Assembly (NCBI RefSeq): GCF_000331535.1
Contig: NZ_AMZN01000009.1
Coordinates: 1-64,000 of the forward strand
Length of the DNA: 64,000 bases
Source of the DNA: Fulvivirga imtechensis AK7
Lineage (GTDB): Bacteria; Bacteroidota; Bacteroidia; Cytophagales; Cyclobacteriaceae
Direction: 5' to 3'
This document shows positions 34,281 to 44,944 of the stretch, in pieces. Numbering within the stretch: position 1 is the stretch's first letter; the number at the start of each line of letters is the position of its first letter. A program made the position numbers and the translations under genes. A model generated the notes under the pieces. The model had not been told where the DNA came from. It did not search any database and saw only the letters and a program-made list of their open reading frames with translations.

Positions 34281-37200
34281 TACTGTCGTCTTTAATTGTT
34301 GCTTCCTTCCACCACCCGTACAATACAGGCACTACAAATATGGTTACAATGGCAATGGTCATCCCCCCGAAAATGGGGATTGCCATCGGAACCATAATAT
34401 CTGAGCCTTTTCCTGTAGAGGTCAGGATGGGGACCAGCGCTATCAATGTGGTTGCCGTGGTCATCATGGCTGGCCGCACTCGTCTTTCTGCGGCTTCAGT
34501 TACTGCAGTACGAATTGCAGGAACAGAGCCCCTCACCCCTTTTGCGAAATGCTGATCCAGATATGTAGTCATCAGCACCCCATCGTCAGTGGCTATACCG
34601 AACAGTGCGATGAAGCCTACCCAGACCGCGACACTCAGGTTGATGGTTTTCATCTGGAAAAGTCCGCGCATATTGGTGTCAAAAAATTCAAAATCAGCAA
34701 ACCACGCCTGCCCGTACAGCCAGATCATTACAAAACCCCCTGAAAAAGCCACGGCTATTCCTGTAAACACCATCAGCGAAGTGAGCACCGACCTGAATTG
34801 AAAGTAAAGGATCAAAAAGATGATGATCAGCACCAATGGCACTACAACAAAAAGCCTTTTTTCAGCACGCACCTGGTTTTCGTAAGTACCGGAAAACCGA
34901 TAGCTCACCCCGTGTGGAACTGTCAACTCACCGGCTGCTATTTTATCGTTTATAGCCTTTTGAGCATCATTAACAACATCCACCTCTGCATACTCAGGCT
35001 TTTTATCAAATAGCACATAGCTGGTTAAAAAAGTCTCTTCGCTCTTGATCACCTGTGGCCCGCGTACGAATTCGATATCCGACAATTGCCCCAACGGCAC
35101 CTGAGCCCCTGAAGGCGCCATGATCAGTATCCTTTTTAGCTCCTGCGGATCATCCCGTAGCTCCCTCGGATAACGGATGCGTATGGGGAACCGCTCTCTG
35201 CCCTCAACAGTAGTGCTTAGCTTCATACCTCCAATGGCCGTTTCTATAGAGCGTTGCACCTGCTCCACGGTAAGTCCATAACGTGCTATGGCATCACGAT
35301 CTATGTTGAGCTGTATGTATGGCTTTCCCACCACCCTATCTGCAAAAACCGCTTCTTTCTTTACTGATGGCACCATTTTCAGTACCTCTTCCAGTGCAAA
35401 GCCAAAAGCCTCGATAGTTTCCAGGTCAGGACCGGCTATTTTAATACCCATAGGCGCCCGCATACCGGTTTGTAGCATCACCAGCCTGGTTTCTATGGGC
35501 TGCAACCTGGGTGCGGAGGTTACGCCAGGCAAGTTGGTAGCCTTAACGATTTCATTCCAGATGTCACCCGGATTTTGGATTTCGTCACGCCAATTGCGGA
35601 AATATTCACCATTGTCGTCCGCCATAAGCTGCGTTTTGGGAAGCCTCAGCGCTATGATCTCCTGGCGGCTTAAAGCATCACCGGATCTCAAAAGGAAACG
35701 CCCTTCATCATCTGTTTTAAACCTCATCCTTCTGCCCTTGTCATCTACCGCATATTCCGGCTTATAGTTGATAACATTTTCATACATGGAGATAGGCGCC
35801 GGGTCCAGGGCGCTTTCTACCCTTCCCAGCTTGCCCACCACTACATCCACCTCCGGAATACTGCTTACACGCATGTCCAGCGTTTTTAGTGTCTTGATAT
35901 TTTCTTCCATACCGGCATGAGGCATGGAAGTAGGCATCAGCAAAAATGATCCCTCATTCAGAGATGGCATAAATTCCTTTCCCACACCAGGAAAAGTATG
36001 GACCATCCCCGACCAGGCGGCATTGGTCCTGACATTCACCCCCACAGCGTCAAAGCCAACGGCTAAGAAGCCAAAAACCGTATTAAAACCCTGCCACACT
36101 ACGATGCCAGACAACACGAGAAAGGCAGGTAATAACAGGAATGTCTTTTTATGATCCAGGCACCAGCGAAGTATGATGGTGTAATACCGGATGAGCAGTA
36201 GTGAGCCGCCCAATACCAGGCCGATGAGCAGTACTACAAATATGATATTCAGGAATATACCCCCTCGCACTCCGAGTGGTAGCCAATACATAGCCAATAG
36301 CCATGTTACTGCCAGTACGGTGATGATCACTCCGGCATGCTTCAGGTACCATGCATCAGATGCTGTATAAGCTTTTGCTACACCGGCAAGACCAAAAAGC
36401 AGTAAAACAATGCCTCCCCACACGGAAACGGTAAATACAATCAGCACCCCAAGAGGAAGAAGAGCAATGCTTAGCCATTTTCTCATTGATTTGCCGCTTA
36501 TTTTCAACCCAAAAAACCAATGTGCAAGTGTAGGTAAGATAAACAAAGCAATGATCACTGCTGCTACCAGTGCAAAAGTCTTTGTAAAAGCAAGTGGCCT
36601 GAATAGCTTTCCTTCTGCTGCTTCGAGCGTAAAAACCGGGATGAAACTGATAATGGTGGTTGAAACAGCAGTAACAATAGCGCTGCTCACTTCTGCCGAA
36701 GCGGTGTAAATGGTCTCCAGGAGTGATATGGCTCTACCTTTGTTTTCCTCAATGTATTTAATAACATTTTCAGTGAGGATGATACCCAGATCTACCATTG
36801 TACCTATGGCGATGGCTATGCCACTCAGCGCAACGATATTGGCATCGACACCGGCATATCGCATGCTAATGAACACCATCAGCACCGCCAGAGGTAGCAG
36901 GAAGGATATAACCACAGACGTTCGCAGGTTAACGACCATTACAATGATAACAATGATCGTAATGAGGATCTCCAGGGACAGCGCCTCTTCAAGTGTACCC
37001 AGGGTTTCGTAGATCAGTTGTGTGCGGTCGTAAAAGGGTACGATAGTTACTTTGGAAACAGTACCGTCTTCAAGCGTTTTTACAGGCAGGCCCGACTCCA
37101 GCTCCGCGATCTTCTCTTTCACATTTTTTATCACCTGCAGTGGGTTGGCGCCATACCTCGCTACCACAACACCGCCGGTCACTTCAGCGCCACCTTTATC

Positions 37201-38079
37201 CAGCACTCCTCTGCGCGTAGCCGGTCCTATCGCAACCACAGCCACATCGCCAATTCGGACAGGTACATTATTTATTATTTTTATTACCGCCTTCTCCAGA
37301 TCTTCAACGGTTTTGACATAGCCCAGTCCCCTGACCAGGTATTCCGCCTTGTTGATCTCCAAAGTTTTCGCTCCCACATCGCGGTTGGCATTCTGGACCG
37401 CTGCCATCACTTCATGCAGTCCGATGTTATAAGCCCGCAGCGCTTCGGGCCGAACATCGATCTGGTATTCTTTCACAAAACCACCGATAGACGCAACCTC
37501 TGCCACACCTTCTGATGAGGAAAGTCCGTACCTGACATAAAAATCCTGAATGGTACGTAACTCCTGCGGGTCCCATCCTCCGGTAGGGTTCCCTTTTTCA
37601 TCTCTACCTTCGAGCGTATACCAGTATATCTGCCCCAGGGCGGTAGCATCAGGACCTAGCGCAGGCTGCACACCATCCGGAAGTACACCTGATGGCATGG
37701 AGTTCAGCTTCTCCAACACACGCGACCGTGACCAGTAAAACTCTACCTCTTCATTAAAAATGATGTAGATACTGGAAAAACCAAACATGGACGAACTGCG
37801 AATAGATCTAACTCCGGGAATTCCCAGCAAAGATGTAGTTAATGGATAGGTGATCTGATCCTCAATGTCCTGTGGTGACCGGCCCGGCCATTCGGTAAAG
37901 ACGATTTGCTGGTTCTCTCCCAGGTCCGGGATAGCGTCAACCGGTACAGGGTCTCTTGGCAGGAAGTCAATATCCCAATCAAATGGAGCAGTAACCAGAC
38001 CCCAACCGGCAAAAAGGACAATAAGCAGCGCTGTCACCAGCTTGTTTTCAAGAAAGAAACGTATGATATTATTTAACAT
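34267..38079 (-). CDS. cusA: CusA/CzcA-family heavy-metal RND transporter
   Basis: A 1270-residue inner-membrane proton/metal antiporter, about 200 residues longer than E. coli CusA. The family regions are visible: the DAIPDLGENQQIVFTEWPG N-terminus, the GIAIAIGTMVDLGIILTENV transmembrane proton-relay segment and GIATDDGVLMTTYLDQH near the C-terminus. The added length comes from extra membrane helices around residues 540-660 and an insert near 755-850, both usual in Bacteroidota copies. It is co-encoded with cusB, tolC and DUF3347, so copper/silver is the likely substrate. Confidence 0.94.
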   Translation of the reverse strand: MLNNIIRFFLENKLVTALLIVLFAGWGLVTAPFDWDIDFLPRDPVPVDAIPDLGENQQIVFTEWPGRSPQDIEDQITYPLTTSLLGIPGVRSIRSSSMFGFSSIYIIFNEEVEFYWSRSRVLEKLNSMPSGVLPDGVQPALGPDATALGQIYWYTLEGRDEKGNPTGGWDPQELRTIQDFYVRYGLSSSEGVAEVASIGGFVKEYQIDVRPEALRAYNIGLHEVMAAVQNANRDVGAKTLEINKAEYLVRGLGYVKTVEDLEKAVIKIINNVPVRIGDVAVVAIGPATRRGVLDKGGAEVTGGVVVARYGANPLQVIKNVKEKIAELESGLPVKTLEDGTVSKVTIVPFYDRTQLIYETLGTLEEALSLEILITIIVIIVMVVNLRTSVVISFLLPLAVLMVFISMRYAGVDANIVALSGIAIAIGTMVDLGIILTENVIKYIEENKGRAISLLETIYTASAEVSSAIVTAVSTTIISFIPVFTLEAAEGKLFRPLAFTKTFALVAAVIIALFILPTLAHWFFGLKISGKSMRKWLSIALLPLGVLIVFTVSVWGGIVLLLFGLAGVAKAYTASDAWYLKHAGVIITVLAVTWLLAMYWLPLGVRGGIFLNIIFVVLLIGLVLGGSLLLIRYYTIILRWCLDHKKTFLLLPAFLVLSGIVVWQGFNTVFGFLAVGFDAVGVNVRTNAAWSGMVHTFPGVGKEFMPSLNEGSFLLMPTSMPHAGMEENIKTLKTLDMRVSSIPEVDVVVGKLGRVESALDPAPISMYENVINYKPEYAVDDKGRRMRFKTDDEGRFLLRSGDALSRQEIIALRLPKTQLMADDNGEYFRNWRDEIQNPGDIWNEIVKATNLPGVTSAPRLQPIETRLVMLQTGMRAPMGIKIAGPDLETIEAFGFALEEVLKMVPSVKKEAVFADRVVGKPYIQLNIDRDAIARYGLTVEQVQRSIETAIGGMKLSTTVEGRERFPIRIRYPRELRDDPQELKRILIMAPSGAQVPLGQLSDIEFVRGPQVIKSEETFLTSYVLFDKKPEYAEVDVVNDAQKAINDKIAAGELTVPHGVSYRFSGTYENQVRAEKRLFVVVPLVLIIIFLILYFQFRSVLTSLMVFTGIAVAFSGGFVMIWLYGQAWFADFEFFDTNMRGLFQMKTINLSVAVWVGFIALFGIATDDGVLMTTYLDQHFAKGVRGSVPAIRTAVTEAAERRVRPAMMTTATTLIALVPILTSTGKGSDIMVPMAIPIFGGMTIAIVTIFVVPVLYGWWKEATIKDDSNDEI

Positions 38080-38170
38080 GAAAATTTTATCTATTCAGCT
38101 TTTGGAATAAAAACAAGAAGCCCGTTCAGATTACCATACAAATAATCTGCGGGGTGTGTGAATAGATAAA

Positions 38171-38641
38171 TTATAAAAGGAAGGACTGAACCATCACAAA
38201 AATGTCACGGTCAATCGGAGGGGGTCGATAAGTGGTGATAAAATCGAGTTGTGCATCAGATGCATGTGCAGGAATCTCCACTGAAGTTGTTTGTGGCACA
38301 AATTCAAAACTTTGATCAAACGCCACCTTAGCCAGCGCTACAGCTTCGTAGGCTGCAGGTTCCAGCATGATATCCTGATAATCACAGCAGTCATCTTCTG
38401 ATTTTTCCAAAGCCATCATCTCCCCATGCATGTGACACGGTTTTTTGATGATTTTCTTCATCTCATGTTTACAGGCTTCGGCTTCTCCAAAAAAGCTAAA
38501 TGATTTTAATGAGCCAGCACAATAATGTGCATTCAATTGAAAACCGGTAGTGGTAAAAAGCACCAATGCGGCCAAACTAACAGCCGCCATCCTTCTGGCA
38601 ATATTTGATAAGTACCGGGTCATCTGTGTATTTAAACTCAA
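38171..38641 (-). CDS. HYC_CC_PP-type cysteine-rich protein
   Basis: A 156-residue protein with an N-terminal hydrophobic signal (AAVSLAALVLFTTTGFQL), then the pattern HYCAG ... KKPCHMHGE ... DDCCDYQD, and a C-terminal TTYRPPP motif. These three elements define the family named HYC_CC_PP, which in Bacteroidota sits next to heavy-metal efflux genes. The Cys/His sets suggest metal binding in the periplasm. It is the first gene of the efflux gene series here. Confidence 0.85.
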   Translation of the reverse strand: MSLNTQMTRYLSNIARRMAAVSLAALVLFTTTGFQLNAHYCAGSLKSFSFFGEAEACKHEMKKIIKKPCHMHGEMMALEKSEDDCCDYQDIMLEPAAYEAVALAKVAFDQSFEFVPQTTSVEIPAHASDAQLDFITTYRPPPIDRDIFVMVQSFLL

Positions 38642-38923
38642 ATTAACAGAAATAGTTTCAAATTCACAGGCAATCGTTGTGAAAATTCCCCGCTCCGAGT
38701 AGGTTGTTACCCGATATTCGGAATATCAACGAGTCATTTCAGAAACAAAAACCACTGATGGTACGCCTCATCCTGCACATACATTGCTGTATACCTGCTG
38801 GGGTTATGCGGCATTATATCTGCATATATTTGAAGAGGTTATTTTATCGATTTTCTATTACCAGACACACTAGATCAACCAAAAATCAACGAATATAACG
38901 GGGATATAACACTACTCTCATCT

Positions 38924-39928
38924 ATGACCGAAATATTGTTTTATATCACCGGGGTACTGCTATTAATCATATTTTACCTCGTTTATAAAGCCTTGCGCCT
39001 ACTCTACATTAGCAAAAAACGGCCATTAACAAGTGTAAAAAGCAATGATGTTAATGCTTATCTGATGCTGGCCTTTCTGTTGCTCTTTTTAGGTGGCTTT
39101 TGGGGGTATTCATTCTATGTCAGTGATGAAGGGCTGGCAGAAGCCGCTTCGGAACACGGAGACCGGGTAGATAAGCTTTTTTGGATAGCCACCACTGTTA
39201 TACTTATCCCCTTTACGCTGCTACATATTTTACTATTTTGGGCTGCTTTCAGGTTCCGGCACAAAAAAGATCGCAGTGCCAAATACTACCCTTATAATTT
39301 TAAGTTGGAAATTTCATGGACGGTGATCACTGCAGGTACGTTGATAGCGCTCATTGCTATGGGGATAATTTTATGGTCAGATGTAAAATCGCCACCACCG
39401 AAGGAGGCCGAGGTAGTCGAGATCCTTGGGGCTCAGTATGTCTGGTTCATCCGGTACCCTGGCACCGATGGGAAACTCGGAAAGACCGACTACAGGTTGA
39501 TCGATGACAAGAACAGTTTCGGCATGAACCTGAACGACCCCGCAGCTACAGATGATTTTACGCCCCCAAGGATACATATTCCCAAAGGACAACCGGTGCT
39601 CTTCCTCATTCGATCGAGGGATGTGATCCATAGTGTATTTGCCCCTCATTTCCGGCTAAAAATGGATGCCGTTCCTGGCATGACCACCCAGTTTTGGTTT
39701 ATACCAAAATATACTACGGAAGAAATGAGGAGCAAAACCGGAAATCCCGATTTCAACTATGAAATAGCATGCGCAGAAATATGTGGTCGCGGGCACTTTG
39801 CCATGAAAATGATCATAGTGGTGGAAGAACCTGAAGATTACAGGGAATGGTATCAGCAGCAGCGGTCATGGGTGTCGCAACATCCCGCATATTTATCAAA
39901 TCATGGTAACCAAAATAAATATAAATAG
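38924..39928 (+). CDS. ctaC: Cytochrome c oxidase subunit II
   Basis: A 334-residue subunit with transmembrane helices (near residues 3-22, 45-62, 85-110 and 128-150) and a C-terminal cupredoxin domain. The CuA site is Cys283, Cys287, His291 and Met294 (CAEICGRGHFAMKM), with an upstream His in the SVFAPHFRLKMDAVPG segment. The extra N-terminal helices make it longer than the classical subunit II. It is followed six bases later by subunit I. Confidence 0.93.
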   Translation: MTEILFYITGVLLLIIFYLVYKALRLLYISKKRPLTSVKSNDVNAYLMLAFLLLFLGGFWGYSFYVSDEGLAEAASEHGDRVDKLFWIATTVILIPFTLLHILLFWAAFRFRHKKDRSAKYYPYNFKLEISWTVITAGTLIALIAMGIILWSDVKSPPPKEAEVVEILGAQYVWFIRYPGTDGKLGKTDYRLIDDKNSFGMNLNDPAATDDFTPPRIHIPKGQPVLFLIRSRDVIHSVFAPHFRLKMDAVPGMTTQFWFIPKYTTEEMRSKTGNPDFNYEIACAEICGRGHFAMKMIIVVEEPEDYREWYQQQRSWVSQHPAYLSNHGNQNKYK

Positions 39929-39934
39929 CTCAAT

Positions 39935-41848
39935 ATGTTAGGTGTCATTATCATACTCATCATACTCCTGTTCATATTCAACCGGGCTTATATTCACCGT
40001 ACCAGGATACTTGCTTATTTTATTGAGGATACCAAAGAAGCAAAGGCCATCCGTAGCACAAAAGAGGTTCATGGTGAAAGTTTTGTTACGAAATATATCT
40101 TCAGCACTGATCATAAAATGATAGCCAAACAGTATCTGCTCACCGGTATATTTTGGGCTGTTATCGGAGGGCTTCTTTCATTATTGATCCGGGTGCAGTT
40201 GGGGATGCCGGAAATGGACCTGGACTGGTTGGAACCGGTCCTTGGCCGATGGATCACTGACGGGCGAATAGACCCCGAATACTACCTGAGCGCTGTTACC
40301 ATGCATGGCGCCATTATGATGTTTATGGTACTTACTGCAGGATTAAGCGGCACATTCAGCAACCTGCTCATCCCCTTGCAAATAGGCGCACGCGATATGG
40401 CTTCAGGTTTCCTGAACATGCTTTCCTATTGGTTCTTTTTTATCTCGAGTTGTTTTTTTCTGGCAACATTGGTAGTCGAAACAGGGCCTCCTATGGGTGG
40501 CTGGGTAGTATACCCTCCACTGAGTGTCCTGCCACAGGCAGCGCCAGGTTCCGGCATGGGTATGACGCTGTATATTCTGGGCTTTGTTACGTTCATTATC
40601 TCCATTCTACTTGCCGGGTTGAACTATATTACTACTGTCATCAACCTTCGAACAGTGGGCATGTCGTTCAGCCGCCTTCCTCTAACGGTCTGGGCTCTGT
40701 TTTTTACGGCTATACTTGCGTTGTTCTCATTCCCCGTGCTCCTCACGTCTTTTTTACTATTATTTTTTGACCGCTCTTTCGGGACCAGCTTTTATTTGTC
40801 AGACATCTATATTGCGGGCGAGGCGCTTGCCTATTCAGGAGGCAGCCCACTCATCTATCAGCACTTGTTTTGGTTTTTAGGACACCCTGAGGTATACATC
40901 ATTTTCCTGCCTGCATTGGGTATCACTTCCGAGATCATCTCTACATGCTCCCGCAAGCCTATTTTTGGCTATTGGTTCATGGTTTTAGCAATGCTCGCCA
41001 TTGTCTTTCTTTCTTATGTAGTCTGGGCGCATCATATGTTCACTTCCGGGATGGATCCGTTTTTAGGTACTGTATTTACCATCACTACAGTAATCATTGC
41101 GGTGCCCTCCGCCATTAAAACATTCAACTATATCGCTACACTATGGGGCGGAAGTATTCATTTCACCCCTGCCATGTTATTCTCCATAGGATTGATCTCA
41201 TTCCTCATGAGTGGCGGACTTACGGGTATCATTATTGGCAATTCCCCGCTTGATATTCAACTGCATGACACCTACTACATTGTAGCTCATTTTCACCTGG
41301 TGATGGGCGCCCTGGCCTTTTTCGGCATGTTTGCGGGCATTTATCATTGGTTTCCGAAAATGTTTGGCCGCATGATGAATAAAAAGCTCGGCTACATACA
41401 TTTCTGGATCACGTTTATAGGCACATACCTGGTATTTATGCCCATGCACTTTATAGGCATGGCAGGGTTTCCCAGAAGATACTATACCTTTACTGCTTTC
41501 CAATACATGGATCGCTTCAATAACCTGAACCTTTTTATCACAATAGCCTCTATTATCACATTCGCAGCTCAACTAATTTTCCTCTATAATTTCTTCTACA
41601 GCATGTACAAAGGAAAAAAAGCCCCACGAAACCCCTGGAAGTCTAATACATTAGAGTGGACAACGGAAAAGGTAGTACCCGGTCACGGCAATTGGGAAGG
41701 CAGCATACCCACTGTGTACCGCTGGCCGTATGACTATAGCAAACCCGGAGCTCCGGATGATTTCATCCCTCAGAATATCCCTTTGATGCAGACAAAGGAC
41801 TCTAATACTGAGGAAGAAAATAATATACTGGAAAGACAGCGATTGTAG
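39935..41848 (+). CDS. ctaD: Cytochrome c oxidase subunit I
   Basis: A 637-residue haem-copper oxidase subunit, with an extra N-terminal helix and linker before the ~560-residue core. Ligand motifs in order are TMHGAIMMFM (low-spin haem), FLGHPEVYIIFLPALG (CuB His and the cross-linked Tyr), VVWAHHMFTSGMD (CuB His pair) and HDTYYIVAHFHLVMG (both haems). The Glu of GHPEVY marks an A1-type oxidase. Subunits III and IV and assembly genes are not adjacent, so this is likely a secondary terminal oxidase or a split locus. Confidence 0.95.
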   Translation: MLGVIIILIILLFIFNRAYIHRTRILAYFIEDTKEAKAIRSTKEVHGESFVTKYIFSTDHKMIAKQYLLTGIFWAVIGGLLSLLIRVQLGMPEMDLDWLEPVLGRWITDGRIDPEYYLSAVTMHGAIMMFMVLTAGLSGTFSNLLIPLQIGARDMASGFLNMLSYWFFFISSCFFLATLVVETGPPMGGWVVYPPLSVLPQAAPGSGMGMTLYILGFVTFIISILLAGLNYITTVINLRTVGMSFSRLPLTVWALFFTAILALFSFPVLLTSFLLLFFDRSFGTSFYLSDIYIAGEALAYSGGSPLIYQHLFWFLGHPEVYIIFLPALGITSEIISTCSRKPIFGYWFMVLAMLAIVFLSYVVWAHHMFTSGMDPFLGTVFTITTVIIAVPSAIKTFNYIATLWGGSIHFTPAMLFSIGLISFLMSGGLTGIIIGNSPLDIQLHDTYYIVAHFHLVMGALAFFGMFAGIYHWFPKMFGRMMNKKLGYIHFWITFIGTYLVFMPMHFIGMAGFPRRYYTFTAFQYMDRFNNLNLFITIASIITFAAQLIFLYNFFYSMYKGKKAPRNPWKSNTLEWTTEKVVPGHGNWEGSIPTVYRWPYDYSKPGAPDDFIPQNIPLMQTKDSNTEEENNILERQRL

Positions 41849-42036
41849 GGCTCATTGTACAAATAATTCATCACAACCGGATAAAAAGCTCCACACTATG
41901 TAAAGACGTGACCTTGTAAGTAGTTGTAACAGACATACTCACATCATGGTGCCATTTTTGACCCATTATTTATGTCCTTCGGAGGCCTGATCAGGAGCTT
42001 CCATAATTTAAACTACGAACCATAAAAATCTGTGTC

Positions 42037-43818
42037 ATGAGTAAAACAGTAAGCGACTTTGTCATCAATAGGTTATCAGACTGGGGAATCAAAAGGATAT
42101 TTGGTTATCCCGGTGACGGTATTAATGGACTGATGGGAGCCTTAGCCAGGGCTGAAGAAAAGATGAAGTTTATCCAGGTGCGGCATGAAGAGATGGCAGC
42201 TTTTATGGCTGCGGGGCATGCAAAATACACAGGAGAAGTTAGCGTCTGCCTGGCTACCTCGGGTCCTGGGGCCGTCCACTTGTTAAACGGGCTCTACGAT
42301 GCCAAAATGGACCACCAGCCTGTAGTAGCCATAGTGGGTCAACAGGCGCGTATGGCACTGGGTGGATCGTATCAACAGGAAATAGACCTTATTTCACTGT
42401 TTAAGGATGTAGCTCATGAGTATGTGCACATGGCTTCAACTCCCGAGCAGGTAAGGCATTTAATAGATCGTGCAGTCAGGATAGCTCAGGCAAAACGAAC
42501 TGTTACCTGCGTGATCATGCCTAATGATGTTCAGGAACTGGACATGGTAGAACCTCCAAGGAAACACGGCAGTATCCATTCAGGCATCGGCCATTCTAGT
42601 GTGCGAATGCTTCCTGCTACGGATCAACTTCAGAAAGCAGCCGATATTCTCAATGAGGGTGAAAACGTAGCAATGCTTGTAGGGGCGGGGTGCTTTCACG
42701 CTGCCGATGAAGTGATAGAAACCGCGGAACTGCTGGGCGCAGGGGTAGCCAAAGCGCTTCTGGGAAAGGCCGCCATACCGGACGACCTTCCGTATGTAAC
42801 AGGCGCTATTGGTCTGCTGGGCACCAAACCCAGTTGGGACCTGATGACAGACTGTGATACATTGCTGATGATAGGCACCAGCTTTCCTTACTCCGAATTT
42901 CTACCGAAAGAAGGTAAGGCGAGGGCCATACAAATAGATATTGACGCTAATCAATTGGGCATACGGTATCCCACCGAAGTGAACCTTCATGGTGATAGTA
43001 AGGAGACCCTTCGGGAACTGATCCCTTTGCTAAAAAGAAAGGAGAACCGTGAATGGAGAAATAAAATTGAAGAAAATGTGGCCGAATGGTGGAAGGTACT
43101 CGAAGCCAGAGCCATGAACAGCGCTGACCCGGTAAACCCTCAGCGGGTATTCTGGGAGCTTTCCTCACGTTTACCTGACAACTGTATTCTCTCTGCTGAT
43201 TCGGGATCTGCCGCAAACTGGTTTGCAAGAGACCTGAAAATAAGAAAAGGCATGATGGCCTCTCTCTCAGGGAACCTGGCCACCATGTGTCCCGGTGTAC
43301 CGTATGCCATAGCTGCCAAATTTGCCCACCCTGACAGGCCTTCTATTGCACTAGTAGGCGATGGCGCAATGCAGATGCTGGGCATAAACGGACTGATCAC
43401 TATAGCGAAATATTGGAAGGAATGGACTGATCCAAGACTGATCGTCCTGATCCTCAACAATGGAGACCTGAACCAGGTCACCTGGGAACAGCGCGCACTT
43501 GCCGGAGACCCGAAATTTGAAGCCTCGCAAAACATTCCGGACTTCCCATATGCCGAATATGGCAGATTACTCGGGTTAGAGGGCATAAAGATTGATAGGC
43601 CGGACGATGTGGTGAGCGGCCTCGAAAGAGCATTGTCAGCACAACGCCCTGTGGTTTTGGAGGCTGTGGTTGACCCTAATGTACCGCCACTGCCACCGCA
43701 CATCAAACTTGAGCAGGCGAAGGCCTTTGCATCATCCGTAATAAAAGGCGATGTAGACGCATGGGATATGATCAAAAAAACCTATAAAGATGCGGTAGAA
43801 GAATATCTGCCTCACTGA
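42037..43818 (+). CDS. TPP-dependent enzyme, pyruvate oxidase/acetolactate synthase family
   Basis: A 593-residue protein with the three domains of the TPP family. The catalytic glutamate is in VRHEEMAAFMAAGHAKY (Glu51). The cofactor-binding motif is GDGAMQMLGINGL through NNGDLNQVTWEQR. It resembles PoxB-type enzymes annotated as thiamine pyrophosphate-requiring proteins. Its stop codon overlaps the ATG of the enolase-superfamily gene (43818), so it is the first gene of a three-gene operon. The 188-base leader holds no obvious hairpin. The substrate, probably a 2-oxoacid, is unknown. Confidence 0.87.
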   Translation: MSKTVSDFVINRLSDWGIKRIFGYPGDGINGLMGALARAEEKMKFIQVRHEEMAAFMAAGHAKYTGEVSVCLATSGPGAVHLLNGLYDAKMDHQPVVAIVGQQARMALGGSYQQEIDLISLFKDVAHEYVHMASTPEQVRHLIDRAVRIAQAKRTVTCVIMPNDVQELDMVEPPRKHGSIHSGIGHSSVRMLPATDQLQKAADILNEGENVAMLVGAGCFHAADEVIETAELLGAGVAKALLGKAAIPDDLPYVTGAIGLLGTKPSWDLMTDCDTLLMIGTSFPYSEFLPKEGKARAIQIDIDANQLGIRYPTEVNLHGDSKETLRELIPLLKRKENREWRNKIEENVAEWWKVLEARAMNSADPVNPQRVFWELSSRLPDNCILSADSGSAANWFARDLKIRKGMMASLSGNLATMCPGVPYAIAAKFAHPDRPSIALVGDGAMQMLGINGLITIAKYWKEWTDPRLIVLILNNGDLNQVTWEQRALAGDPKFEASQNIPDFPYAEYGRLLGLEGIKIDRPDDVVSGLERALSAQRPVVLEAVVDPNVPPLPPHIKLEQAKAFASSVIKGDVDAWDMIKKTYKDAVEEYLPH

Positions 43819-44942
43819 TGGGCTTCAGTCTGGCAACAACGGAGATTGCAGAAACCATACAGATCGGGGGTCTTACCGTCACTACCTGCAGCGTACCCAC
43901 TGATGGCCCCGAATCTGATGGCACGCTGACCTGGAACTGCACCACGATAGTACTGGTTGAAATAGAGGCTGGCGGCCAGTATGGTCTTGGGTACACTTAC
44001 GCCAGTGAAGCGACTGCTACTTACATCGTAAAGGAGCTTCAGAAGCATGTGGTGGGAAAGAATATTTTTCACATACCAGCCATTATTGCCGGTCTCAAGG
44101 CCGGGATTAGAAACCAGGGCATGTCTGGCATCGCCATGATGGCCATCTCAGCCATTGATATAGCGCTATGGGATCTAAAAGCAAAAATATTTGGTCAACC
44201 GCTGTTCCGGCTGCTGGGAGCCAGGTCAGAAGGTATGCCGTTGTATGGAAGCGGGGGCTTTACCAACTACTCCACAGAGCAGCTTCAAGGGCAGTTGGCA
44301 TCCTGGGAAGAAAAAGGGATGAAAGCTGTTAAAATGAAAATCGGCAGAGAGCCAAAAAAAGATCCTGAAAGGGTAAAAGTGGCACGGACGGCCCTTTGTA
44401 GTAAAACGGACCTTTATGTAGATGCTAACGGGGCATACAACGTAAAAGAAGCATTATCTATGGCAGAAAAATTTGCCGGACAGCAGGTAACGTGGTTTGA
44501 AGAACCTGTCTCTTCTGATAACCTGGAAGGACTCCGGTACTTACGAGACAGGGCTCCCGCAAGCATCCAAATTGCGGCCGGTGAATACGGATATATACCC
44601 CAATACTTTCAGCACATGATCTTTCCCCGTGCCATCGATGTATTGCAGGCAGATGCCACCAGGTGTGGTGGTATCAGTGGTTTTTTGGATATAGGTACCA
44701 CATGTGCCACGTTAGAAATTCCCTTTTCGTCACATTGCGCCCCATTGGCGCACTTGCACGCAGCACTGGCTCTACCTGAATTTTATATCGCTGAATATTT
44801 CCATGATCATACACGCATTGAAAAGATCTTCTTTGAAAGTGCTGCAACGATAGAAAAAGGATACATGTTTCCCGATGAGCAAAGTCCGGGACTTGGAATA
44901 GAGCTCAAACACAAGGACATAGAAAAATACAAATTACGGTAA
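43818..44942 (+). CDS. Enolase-superfamily enzyme, mandelate-racemase/muconate-lactonising type
   Basis: A 374-residue protein. The KxK base is Lys172/Lys174 (VKMKIG). Metal ligands are Asp202 (DANGAY), Glu228 (FEEP) and Glu256 (AGEYGY). His306 (SSHCAP) suggests the mandelate-racemase subgroup, acting on sugar acids. The protein starts at the base where the upstream gene ends and is followed two bases later by a 2-hydroxyacid dehydrogenase. A dehydratase feeding a 2-keto-acid into the pathway is the simplest reading. Confidence 0.85.
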   Translation: MGFSLATTEIAETIQIGGLTVTTCSVPTDGPESDGTLTWNCTTIVLVEIEAGGQYGLGYTYASEATATYIVKELQKHVVGKNIFHIPAIIAGLKAGIRNQGMSGIAMMAISAIDIALWDLKAKIFGQPLFRLLGARSEGMPLYGSGGFTNYSTEQLQGQLASWEEKGMKAVKMKIGREPKKDPERVKVARTALCSKTDLYVDANGAYNVKEALSMAEKFAGQQVTWFEEPVSSDNLEGLRYLRDRAPASIQIAAGEYGYIPQYFQHMIFPRAIDVLQADATRCGGISGFLDIGTTCATLEIPFSSHCAPLAHLHAALALPEFYIAEYFHDHTRIEKIFFESAATIEKGYMFPDEQSPGLGIELKHKDIEKYKLR

Positions 44943-44944
44943 AT

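Noticed and set aside
35288-35767. 159-codon frame opposite cusA
   Set aside because: Antisense shadow of a conserved RND transporter segment.
38704-38898. 64-codon frame upstream of the cytochrome oxidase genes
   Set aside because: No family resemblance; probably part of the oxidase operon promoter region.
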